A program made the translations under genes and the position numbers. The notes beneath the pieces were generated by a model. That model ran no database searches and was not told where the DNA came from. It saw only the letters and a program-made list of their open reading frames with translations. Positions 1 through 11,000 of a stretch of 64,000 nt of DNA are shown in pieces. Each line of letters opens with the position of its first letter. Position 1 is the stretch's first letter. Origin of the DNA: Hydnum rufescens UP504 (taxonomy: Eukaryota; Basidiomycota; Agaricomycetes; Cantharellales; Hydnaceae); the NCBI GenBank assembly GCA_014904985.1, contig MU128945.1:62001-126000 (forward strand), read 5' to 3'.

Positions 1-1476
1 TATCCGCCAGGTGTCCGGCAACCGCCTTAATTTCATTACCCCTAGCACCAGACGCTAGCAGGCCATCGGCAACGGCGGATAGCGCTTCCTCCCAGGATGC
101 AGGGATAAAACGGTCCCCTTGCTTGATGAGTGGCGTTGCAAGGCGTTGGAATCGCAGACCATCATATGCATACCGAGTCTTGTCGTTAATCCACTCCTCG
201 TTGACGTCATCGTTCGTCCTGGGTTGGATACGCATTACCTGTACACCACGCGAGTCAACACGAATGTTGGAACCGACGGCATCAAGGACATCAATAGATT
301 CCGTGTTCTTGAGTTCCCACGGTCGTGCATGGAAAGCATATGGTTTAGAAGTGAGGGCGCCAACAGGACAGAGATCGACAATATTGCCGGAGAGCTCGGA
401 ATCCATGGTCTTCTCAACGTACATACCAATTTGCAAGTCGTTTCCGCGGCCAGTAGTGCCCAAATCCTCCACGCCGGCAACATCGTTTGCGAAACGCACA
501 CATCGAGTACATTGAATGCATCGATTCATCGAAGTCTTAACGAGCGGCCCGAGGTCTTTATTCTCAACCGCTCGCTTCCCAGTGATTTCGTGGAATCGAG
601 AACGATCAGACCCATACCGCATAGACTGGTCTTGAAGATCGCATTCGCCACCCTGATCGCAAATGGGACAGTCCAGGGGATGATTCGCAAGGAGGAATTC
701 CATAACACCTTCCCTATATCCCAGCATGAACGGAAGAAAGCAAGCGATGTACAACGGAAACATACCTAGCTTCATGGACTAGAGGCGTGTTTGTAAACAC
801 CTTCTGCCCGGCCATGGCGGGCATGGCACTGCATAATAGGGTGATATACACAATGCGCAAACTAATACAGTGCTTACGAAGCCTACCAGGATGCTACAGG
901 TTTCGGAGAGCGCTCTACTTCTACTAAGCACATTCTAAAAGTAACGAATTAAATCCGCAATGGTGTATAACGCGAGGCACGACTTACCGACAGTTCCCAG
1001 CAATTGCCAATCTAACGAGGGGATATTAACCAATACTCCTGAAGGGCTCTTTGAATTCTAGTTTACCTGTCATGATAACAGAACCTTCGGCGGAATGGTC
1101 GTTATGGTCGGAATCAGAAGAAATGGTTTACAAGACTTAATATGCACCTTGGAATCGCAGAACCCGCAGCCTCACAAGCTTGAATCAAAGCTGTCCCTAT
1201 ATATCCCTATTTCTTACAACAGTCACGCCAAGATGGTGAAGACGTGACACCCACCTTGTGGGACGGTGACTTCTTTCCCATCAACGGTCAAAGTTATATC
1301 GGCCCTTCGGGAGGAAGAAGAGAAAAGTCGTCGTGCTATACCAGTGAACTTCAGCAAAATAATAAAACGACGAGCCCGCCCTACAGACCCGTCGATTGAG
1401 GAATACCCGAGCAGCCCTCAGTTACTAGTTTCCGAGAAGCTTTTACAGATACATTGGAAGTGACGAGGCGGAGCAT
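1..1476 (-). CDS. NADH:ubiquinone oxidoreductase 75 kDa subunit (complex I, NDUFS1), 3' truncated
   Basis: This is the iron-sulfur subunit of mitochondrial complex I, which passes electrons from the NADH module towards ubiquinone. Eight exons join in frame: 1426-1476, 1255-1348, 1148-1196, 1067-1084, 988-1011, 887-934, 766-828 and 713 to the window edge. The N-terminus is rich in Arg and Ser with no acidic residues before ADITL, as in a mitochondrial presequence. A 2Fe-2S ferredoxin region follows ([20 protein letters not shown]), then the cysteine cluster [18 protein letters not shown], and a second cluster [11 protein letters not shown]. The start ATG at 1476 is the only one giving this leader. 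One exon is only 18 nt. The C-terminal molybdopterin-like domain lies outside the window. The Neurospora homologue is nuo-78. Identification is secure. Confidence 0.95.
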
Positions 1477-3109
1477 GGTGATATACCGCCCCACGGCCCC
1501 TGTATTGCTCTCGACGCGATGAGCAAGTACCTAGTGACACTAGTGTCGCGCCCAGACGAAGCAGCAGCGCCTAATAATGACGGATACAAGATGTTTAATC
1601 CGGAGTCTGAAATATGGGTTCAAAATTTCAACTCCGCCCGGGAGTCTCCGAAGGGCTTATGTGAACTCAGGACTTTTGGGCAACAGCCGGATGAAAAAAC
1701 CGGAAGTTCGGCGCTGCAACTCAATGCCAACACAAGTTGATAGTTGCGCCAGATATGCTAAATATGCGTAAACCGGAACTCCAGCTTGATAAGGGGTCAG
1801 TCAGGGATCGGAATTTTAGCAATCTGTGCTGGAATTCACGTTCGATATGGGTGGAAGTTGCCGAAGCGGTCTGAGATTACGTGATCAATCGCATTCCAAG
1901 GGGCGAGAGCATGGAATGGAGAAAGGGAGCTAGCAGATAGCTGCAACTCCCTTACTCTGGGAACCACTAAGGCAACTTCGGAGCGCACGAGAAACTGAGA
2001 GGCAAGACTATGCCACCCAAACTCGGGCGCAATGTTTTGGTTGACAAAAGGGAAGGTGGGTGGGTGAGAATCGACGTGTTGCTTGGCCGCACAGCGCACG
2101 TACAGGCAAGCTTGTGAGGAGAGGGAGTGAGGTAATGAAAGCTTAATTCGAACCGTTCGTGATCGTATTACATAATTATTCATCTCACTCAGTTCACTTT
2201 ATTGGCGCTTCTCTGGCCTTTAAACGAGTTGCTCGTGCCTCGGACTAGTTTGGCAAATAAGGTATGATATTTAGGCACCTAAAATGCGCATAAATATGAT
2301 ACAAGTGATATTTTAAAGTTATTTAACAAACAGCGAGCGGACTTGAAGAAAATACTCGTAAATTCTAAAAAAGGATTTTTCTGATTTCTCGCGTGCGCAG
2401 ATATGGTGTACAGTATATGAGGGAGGGATGAAATAAAGTCTGGGAAAGGCCGAAATAGGATTTTTTGGCGTCCTGAATTCTCCGCGCCAGAGTACCCTAT
2501 GACTTAATTCGAACACGGCGGAACAAAAAAGGGGGATTGAACCAGAGTGATGCAAAAACCAAGCCACCACACCAGACCATGTTATCCGCCTACACTCCGT
2601 CACAGCTAGAACACATTCTAATTTCTTATGTGTATAACTCTATCCGGACCCGCCGCCGAGTTGCCCAGGGAGCCAGACTGCATCCATATGTTGCCCAAAG
2701 TTAAAAACGGCTAAAAACGGCCAAAGTGAGAGCTTTGCGCACAATACAGCCTATTTCGACCTCCACGGGTCTGAACTGTGAGCTGCGGCTGCCCCTTCCT
2801 AACCATCCATGTCCCCCCCTCTTTCTCTTGGTGGTCATTGTAAGAACACAGTGACACGTCTGTGGTTTAATTGAGGGAAAATTAATAATTTTCTTTGTGC
2901 ATTAGATGCACTTTGGCTGTGCACGGGCAAGCAGGCCCTCTAGAGGTGCCACGGTGTTGTAAAAGCCACTTGCAATTGGAAAAATTCAGGAAATTGCTTT
3001 ACGGGGTTCCTGTTTTTCGTTCACAGGGGTCTGTGACGTGTGACACCATCAGTGGCCTTGTGGCGTGTGACCGAACGTCGAAAATAGATGCCGGAAACAG
3101 CCGATCAAA
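1477..3109. other. Intergenic region between the NDUFS1 and Nudix 5' ends
   Basis: About 1.6 kb separate two divergently transcribed genes. I find no reading frame with recognisable protein content and no RNA gene. The 2200-2400 part is AT-rich, with TA-rich words such as tatttaaag. It probably holds two promoters, but no element can be assigned. Confidence 0.5.
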
Positions 3110-4341
3110 ATGGAATCGTTTCTCCCTCTCATTGAGCTTTGCGATAACTACAAAGCCAACCAGGCTCTTGAACCCCTGGTTCCCTTCTATGTCAACTCCG
3201 CAGATGGGAGTGGAAAAGAAATTGCGATTGGTTGGATTCGTTCTCTAGTGATTCCAGTTCTCAGAGACACTGCTCTCTCTGTCTTCACGCTCTCGGACTC
3301 TGGACTGCGATTCCGTCCCGAATTAGATTCTGCTGACAAAAGGAGCTCCGCTTTAGAAACTCTGTGTCAAGGATGGCGAACAACCGGATTATTTAGCGAG
3401 ATTATTGGTGGAAGATTGTGGCGCAATGAACGTTACCCCGTGTACTACAATCCTTTCCGCCGTCATTCTGCTGGGGACGATATTGCCTTCTCCCTGGAAC
3501 GTACTTGCTGTGCGATATTCGGGCTCGTGACGTATGTGCGTGGGTTTGATCACTGTCTGAAGTAAGGCGGATCAGCTAAGGCCAATCTGGGTTGCGCAAG
3601 GGTTGTCATATGACAATGATGCTCGAGGGAGAGAGAAAGATTTGGGTTCCTAAGAGAGCCAGGACTAAACAAACGTTGGTGATCTACTTTAGAATTCTTG
3701 TGAAGGACAACTCAGATGTTGCTGCAGATGGCCGGGGTACTTGGATAATACAGTCGCCGGTGGAATACCTTCCGGAATAGGTTCCACAGACGCCCTACTT
3801 AAGGAATGCATGGAGGAAGCATCTATACCCGAGGAATTTGTCCGTTCCTTTGTGAAGCCCGCAGGCTGCGTGTCGTATTTCTTTCAGTAAGGACCTCGAG
3901 TGCCCAATCCTTTCCTCCTATACGAACACCCTTCTTCAGGACACCAAAGGGCTGGCTACAACCGGAGGTAGAGTACGTGTATGATCTCATCGTACCCCCA
4001 GGGGTGAAATCTCCGGAGCTCCATCCTCTTGATGGTGAAGTGGAGAGCTTCGAAGTGAGGATTTTACGCGTAGGCGTATTCCAGGGAAGTAGGCTAATCT
4101 TGTCCTGTTCTTCAGCTTTGCAGTATAGAGGAGGTAATCGAGCGCATGAAGCAAAAACTATTCAAGCCAAATTGTGCTCTTGGTATAAGCCCCGTGTGCT
4201 ATAAATGCGTAATTACCGACTGATCGACATATTACTCTAGTCCTAGTCGATTTTCTCATCCGTCATGGATACATCTCGCCGGAGTCTGAACCAAATTATA
4301 TAGAAATTGTCACTCGCTTGCATGGGCGCTGGGGGCTATGA
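3110..4341 (+). CDS. DUF4743/Nudix hydrolase, related to yeast YJR142W
   Basis: Exons are 3110-3535, 3601-3674, 3728-3886, 3940-4054, 4116-4182 and 4241-4341; the joined protein is about 313 residues. The N-terminal half matches the DUF4743 pattern (PFYVN, IPVLRD, GWRTTGLFSEIIGGRLWRNE). It is followed by a Nudix fold: YLDNTVAGGIPSG, then the helix KECMEEASIP, then GWLQPEVEYVYDL. The family also includes the N-terminal half of fission yeast Tnr3 and is linked to hydrolysis of damaged thiamine diphosphate; that role is inherited from the family, not shown here. The usual first Glu of the Nudix box appears to be Asp (STDALLKE). The first donor is GTGCGT after the codon for Tyr in LVTY. The gene ends 108 bp from the tail-to-tail FHA gene. 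Confidence 0.88.
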
Positions 4342-4449
4342 GCGCATAGGCTATAGCGAGCCTTACTGTAAATGTACAAATACTAGAAGAATACAGCCCC
4401 TCTGTGGGCTGGGAAAAATGGATAGTCGGGGCATTGATTAATTGTACTT

Positions 4450-7400
4450 CTATTTCTTTGCGGACCTTGTCCGCAGGGCCCTAGCTGGTGGAGGGGCTTC
4501 ATTGATAGGAATAACCGACGAGTCCTTCGACGTAGTCACCGCTTTACGCGCAGGAGTCTTGCGAGTAGTCCGAATCGGCTTCACAGGCTTCACGGACTCC
4601 TCGTCTTCTTCCTCGCTAGAAGCTACTGAACCAGGGGCGTTCTCCTTGTCAGGTCCGTCCACCCCCTCCGCCTCAACCACAGGGGACTGCTTCTTTCCAG
4701 AAGTGAGTTTAGAACCCCTCGCAGGGGTCTTGCGTGGTGCTTGCCTCGGGGCTATCGACCGTGGACGTCTTTGGCCGGGTCCTTTCGTCATCTTCGGATG
4801 CGCCGAGACGCTTGGGTTCTTGAGGGCTGTTAGCTAAGGAATGATCTTGAACTTTGCCTTCATTGAATGCTCCTTTGTATGGAACTTTACGGCTGCTTCG
4901 CTGGACTCGAGAACTCGATGATGTATCGTGAGTCTTCGTTGCAGCAGGTCGGCCAGTATTGACTGATGGGCTGTCCTGATCTGTATCAGAATCATCCCTT
5001 CGGTTCGACACGGCCGGCCTCGCTGCTTCTATTGGAGAAGCCCGTGTGCGGCGACTCGATGTCGCCTTCACTGGAATATTAGTGGCACGGACAGATGAAG
5101 TAGTAGGCTTCGCTTTTCGATTGGTGGATCTTGGCTCAGCATTAGCCTGATCCCCAGGTGCGCTGATAGCTCCTCTGCGCAAAGTCCGGGAGTGTGATCT
5201 GGGCTCTTCACCATGTCCATCACCCTCATCTTCCGTCTTTATTTGTGGCTCCTCGGCTTCTGTGAACTTGTTCTTTTCACGTTTAGGGCGGGAGACTGTA
5301 GAAGTAGGTATGCGCGAGGATGTTTTTGATGGCGCCCGGGAGGATCGAGTGGATCTTTTTGAATCAATAACCCCAGAAGAATCCGTTGTCACTCGCACTC
5401 TTCCACTCCTTGTGGCTCTAGGTGCGGCGATACTATCGGGGATGACGACAGAAAGATTAGACTCCTGCTCTTCCTCTTTAGTCATGGATGCTTTGCCAGG
5501 AAACCCATGGTTAGAGTCAACTGGTGTCGTTCTTCGAGTCGAGCGAGTGCCACGCTTCGGTACGGCAGTCGGCAGCGGCTCGGGCATAGCATATTGTCTC
5601 CGAGAGACGGCGTTCCCAGTCGCGACGCTGGAGATTTTCGCACTGTCTCCTCGATTTAATATGGGGGAATTTTCTTCATCAGCACTGTGTTCTTCAGGTC
5701 CAGTATCACTGCTCTCGTCGTTTTCATCCTCTGCGACATCAAACATGTCACCGACGCCAGAAAAGTCGGGCGTGCCAGATGGCTGATCTTGGGGCTCCCC
5801 GGAGCGGAACAATTGCCTCAAGCCATTGAGGACCGGAGTCGATGGGCTCGGTGGTGGAGCACCGAAAAGATTTCTGAACCCAGTGAATGATGGAGTCTTT
5901 GGAAGTGGCGGCGGGCGGCTGGGGGCTCCGATGAATGAGAATGTGGAACGTTGTGGTGATGACGACAGCGTATCCGGGGCCGGTTTCGAGTCTCCCGATG
6001 TCAGGACAGAACCATGGATCTGGACGTATTTAGAAGTGTCGTTGCTCATACCATCTGGGTGCCCTGGCTTGATGTGGGTGTCTACCTCCGTGATGTGCTC
6101 ACTGGCATAAGCGTCAAGGGTTTTCTTTCTCGTATCGATGTATTGGGGCCTACGACCCTCGTCTTAGAGATGCGAGGCATGGGAGATGCTCCAAAACTAA
6201 GTCGACTGGCCCGTTTTGCGTTGTCCAATTGGAAGTACCGCACTTGCTTGCGAAGAGAATCCAGATTTGGAGTCTGAGGCACAGGAGCTGGGGTCCGTCG
6301 CGAGAGAGTCGGTACATTATCCACAAGGGATTGCTGGTCGTTCAACACGGCGGAGGCAGCAGCTGTATTCTGAATAGTACGGGACTTGATAAAACGAATT
6401 TGAGTTATCCGTATCAATGCACCTACCTCATGCTCTTCTGGGGCATAGATCTCTGCTTCATCTTCTTCGTTAGCAGCCGAGTCCAATATGTAATCGGGGA
6501 GACCAAATGAACTGAATCGGCTGCGATAGGTGACGGGCTTTGTCTCCAATACACTTCCATCTCGATTGGCGATCTCGCCACTAGCTGATGGTGACGGAGG
6601 CGGATGCAAGAGAGGCACCTGGGGGGGTAAAAGGGATCACGAGAACAGAGAAATTTGTGGAGGGTGAATCTGAGACGAGCGGGTCGGATTTAGAATCTCG
6701 CTCATCTCGAGCCTCATCTTCACCTGCATCCCCCGAATCACCGGACGGCAGGGTATCCACCTCTTCCTGATCATCATCCACCTTACTAGCAGCCTCGCCT
6801 GAGCTCCATCGTCCGGAAAACGGAGAGATGAAAACTTTGCCGATAGCTTCGATGCTAGCCCGAAGGCCGAGAGACCGCCTCGGAGACGATTGCTCTCTCG
6901 CCTCTTCCTCTGCGTCTACATCATCCTCTTCGCTATCAGTCTCACTCTCAGTGGTGTCCAAAGGCCCTTCTCCGCTATGTTCGGAACCCTCGGAAAGGTC
7001 GCTGAGATCACTACCATCTGCTGATAGAGATTCAGAGTGATCTTGCAACCTCACGTTCTGGGCTGAGGGCTTCGACGACCTCTTCTTCATCATTACGCTC
7101 AATGACCGCCAGGTGTGAGTTGCGAACAAGAACGGCTTTGTGCAAGGAGATCTGGGCACGGGGTGTGCGAGGCCTCTCCGGTGGAGATTGGATGGGCCGC
7201 TCGTGACGCTACAAAACACAAATTTGGAATGATAAGTTGCACAAAATAGCCAGCGTAGTATGCGAAGGACTTACATCCACGTTCTCCTGGTCTTCACCAC
7301 CTGCATCTTGGTTAGCTGCGCCCCCACTTGATTGCACAAGCGAGCGGGTGAGGGATTCGAGGACAACAAGGTCATTGCCCTGCTTTGAAACAACGACATC

Positions 7401-8077
7401 GTCTCCTTCGGCGAGTATAATTTCCAGGTCACGCTCTGCAGAGTTCTTGATGTCGGCATAAGGCTTTACAGGAGTCTGTAGCATTTCCAGAGACGGCGAC
7501 GAGGGTGTGACACGCGTGTTGGGCGTCATGATGCGTGCCGCATTAATCATAGACATTCGAAGAGATTTGCGAGATTTAGGGGGCGGGGTCTATAAATCAC
7601 AGTTAATTGAAGATTGCAACAGTCAGGCGCCGAAGTCGAATAAAGGTTAGAATACTGACCGTGAGAAACGTGACTCGAAACTCTTTGGAAGGATATTCGA
7701 ACCGAAAGGTCTTATTGTGGATCGTAAATTCGGAGTTATTTTTGAGCATAATAATGCATGGTTCCCCGCCACTCGAAGGTAACACGACCACCCCATCTAT
7801 GATCGCGCCTTGTTTACCCATAACGCTGAGGAATGCCTATACCCCGGTGGTAGAGTGTTAGCTAAGTGGGATAGCTCGGACAGATATGGGTCACCTTTCC
7901 ATCTTCAAAAACAAGTTTGGCATGAAGTGGAGAGACAAAGGTAAAGTACATTCTGACATCGCAAGATTGGTCGCGTCCAAAGGTGAGAACATCGGAATCC
8001 ACTGGGAATGACTGCACCGCCTTTCCAAGCCTTGAGAGAAGGCGTAACACCCCATACTGCCCGCTAATCTCTCCCAT
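4450..8077 (-). CDS. FHA-domain nuclear protein with TP-x-x-x-G-x-R-x-LF motifs (Ki-67-like candidate)
   Basis: Exons are 7895-8077, 7660-7836, 7275-7589, 7055-7208, 6619-7020, 6427-6584, 6103-6369, 4891-6067 and 4450-4826. Together they keep one frame and give about 1069 residues. Residues about 1-110 form an FHA domain (TFGRDQSCDVRM, SPLHAKLVFEDGK, ending FRFEYP), a phosphothreonine-binding fold. RVTF follows directly, a match to the PP1-docking motif. The middle is acidic and Ser-rich. Four spaced motifs follow, such as KTPSFTGFRNLFG and TPVLNGLRQLF. The C-terminus is basic with two RKTPAR sites and no globular domain. Three introns are only 34-35 nt. Its order (FHA, PP1 motif, GFKELF-type repeats, basic tail) resembles animal Ki-67. 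That kinship is inference; other FHA scaffold proteins are possible. Confidence 0.8.
5738..6276 (-). repeat. Four degenerate TP-(hydrophobic)-x-G-x-R-x-LF peptide repeats inside the FHA gene
   Basis: The copies read QTPNLDSLRKQ, KTPSFTGFRNLFG, TPVLNGLRQLF and TPDFSGVGDMF. The last three are spaced about 18-22 residues apart. Each pairs a proline-directed phosphorylation site with a short hydrophobic G-x-R-x-LF element. An intron of 35 nt separates the first copy from the others. Confidence 0.65.
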
Positions 8078-11000
8078 GAATGAGACTGTCGGGAGGAAGC
8101 ACACGAACAAGTCGGTAACCGCCGAAAGCAAATAACACCAAATATGTAAACAACTTCAGCTTCATGTGATTGCACTAAATCCAACAGAAAGGCTGCTGGG
8201 GCCACCCGATCAAGGCGAGAGCTGCGAGCGATTCTGACATGCTTCTCTTACCAGCGAAACGATCGTCATTTTTGTAGATTTCTCAGTGCTCACGGTTATC
8301 CGCCTTCCGGTGTCGTATTCTTCGTATTATTGTCACTTGGGCTTGGTGAACCCCGGAAACATTTCAGCTTTCTATACGTAAACACTCCCCGAACTGCGAG
8401 CACATTCGATTGCGACGCATACTTGTTGGAATTGGGGGTGGGCGAGCTCTAACGCTCATCGCTTAGTCAGCGTATCCTGGTCTCTCGGGATGTACCGAAG
8501 TTCCCTCAAGCGTTTGCTTCAGCTCTGATCAAACGCTCTATCTTTCCTCTCGTTGTGCAAATCTAAGTGGCTCCACACCGATTTTTCAATAATATCTGAT
8601 GCTGGGTGCAAGTGATTGCAAACATTCCAAATGCTGATAATCCCTCTGCTTCTGGGCTAGTTGGAGGATCCTACCATTCACCTGTGAGGTTTCCCTACTG
8701 CTCACTGCTCCACAATGGTGGACCAGACCGACAAATTGTAACTATGGTGGCGGTGCCTCAGTCGTCGACACGCCGATTGAAGAGGCATCAAGGTATATTT
8801 ATTCCCGAATCATTCTGGCACTTCAACAACTACTCTGTCTTGGACTGGGGAACCATTATTTCGTGCACCTTCGGCTCACCGAAGGGATCATCATGGCGAT
8901 CGGTACTAAAATATCTTCTAGCCGGAGTGTCACGGCAAACGCCCCTCATTAGCAGGACCTGCCTTTAAGGACCATGATGGGGATGTCGCTACCTTTGGCA
9001 TCAGAAATACAAGAGATTACGGTTCGCCTTGAATGAAGGTCTCAGTACATGCCTGTGGCGTGTCATTCGTGTGACGTATTGACCAAATCTCACAGAACGC
9101 GCAGACTTTCTCTACCCGTGGGTTGTCGTAGACCTGATCCCTTTTCCGACTCGAATGCGGGAATACCTTATCATTCCCCCAACTGTCAGCTTCAGTGACT
9201 TGACATTTCTTGCGTACGATGAATTCGGACCATATAGCCATACTCGCGCCTCGGCATGATATTCGTGACTACGTGTTGAGCGCACTTGCCATCAAATTGT
9301 GCCCGCCCAATAGTCGATCTCTGAATAAAATCGCCTCCTTCGAGAACTAAGAAATAAATTGACTTTCAGTCTTCCACATAACCACAGGTCTTCAATGCAC
9401 AATCACATTTCCCAGCCGTAGTTTCCCATCCTCGGATGACTATGAGCCTTGTTGTGGAATCTGCGTCGTTTGCTGCATTATGCAATCCGCCGGCGCCCGC
9501 TACATACCTCCGATAAGTGCAGGGTTTGGGTCCAGGGGCCAATCATTGTGCCTCGCGTTGTGGACTGATGGATTCTTGCCCTGTTCTCACGCGACTTTCT
9601 TTACTTACCATACTTATTTTCTTGTTGACACCCCAACACCTTTCACGATAGATTCGTACAGTGAGTGTTTGCTCGTGCAACGCGTTACCATAGCAAGAAC
9701 AAGTTGAACTTCATCCTCATTATCGTTATCACGCTTAGAAAGCCATGAGCACTGATCAGACCCCAGGGTGGCCCAACTCAATGCAACGCCACCGCTGGAA
9801 CAGAGTCAACAGGCACACCAATCCCTTCATTGCCTACCTGTGCAGTTTGCTAAATAAGTAGTAGACATCCCTAGCCCCGCTTTTTAGACTCTCCAACTTA
9901 CCCATGCTCTCGTGCGCGGTCAAACTGCCTGTGGGCAATTAATTTCCATAACTCGTAAGTTAGCACCAATGGGAGGCGTTACGGAACTGCTGATTTTTCA
10001 TTTCCACACTTTCAATTCAGTCGCCTATCGGTGGCAACCAACTTCAGCCACCGTTGACCCTACATGCATTTACTGGATCATTTACAAGATCGCAAATATC
10101 TAGACTGGGCACACACGTTTAACTCATCAATCTCAGAGCAGAGTACATGTACTCCAACGGCCCAAGTGATTATGTAATCCATCTTTTGCGCTGCACCCCC
10201 TGAATATTATAATATTTGTGAGTCTGAGAGTCGCCATGCCTCGTTCTGAGCCTCATGCTCGCGGCCTCCCCAAAGTCTCAATCAAAACAATCCAAAATTA
10301 CGAATATCTTTTGCAGGTTCAGGGTAACCACTTCCTATTTTCCCAACATTGATACACAACCAGAAGTGTCCCTTTCCATACTGCTACTGGAGATGTATCT
10401 GATTGAGCGTTCTAAAGAAATTATGCAAGAACAAGAGAGTCCTGTTCCGTGTATCTTTGAAATTGTCTCAAGGTCTCACTCATATTAATATCTGTGAGTA
10501 CTGTAGCTTGGCATGTTCCCAATCCAAGTGGGGAATCTACCCAGAAGAACAGCAGGCAACACCACACGGTTGACTCCAAAAATCCCGTCTCTTCGAAGAG
10601 AAGATGGAAGTCATTGCCGTAAGCAGCTCCAGATCCAGCCAAATGATGGTAATTTCGTGCGAACCAGCGTAATCTGTTTGATGAGAGCTCGCCGCTGGCT
10701 GGGGGGCCTTGAGACGTCAGAGAATTTTGATTTCAGACTAGAGCTCGCTAATGACGGTGGGCCTTATAATAAGCCTTATATGCGCAAAATGCTGAAGACG
10801 GAACTTGACCATATATCCGCATTAGAACTGCACGAAATATCCCAGGCTCACGATTGACAGAAAGTCGATTACACAACAGGTGGAGCGATATTCACTCACC
10901 GGAATTGCCACACGGGGACAGGGATCAACCGGCCGCCCCGATCACCACGGGTTCCTCTCATCGCGACGAGATGTACACACAGGGCCAGTATATATTTTTG

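Noticed and set aside
119..769. A 216-residue + strand open frame
   Set aside because: It is the complement of the NDUFS1 exon, whose minus-strand reading contains the iron-sulfur cysteine clusters.
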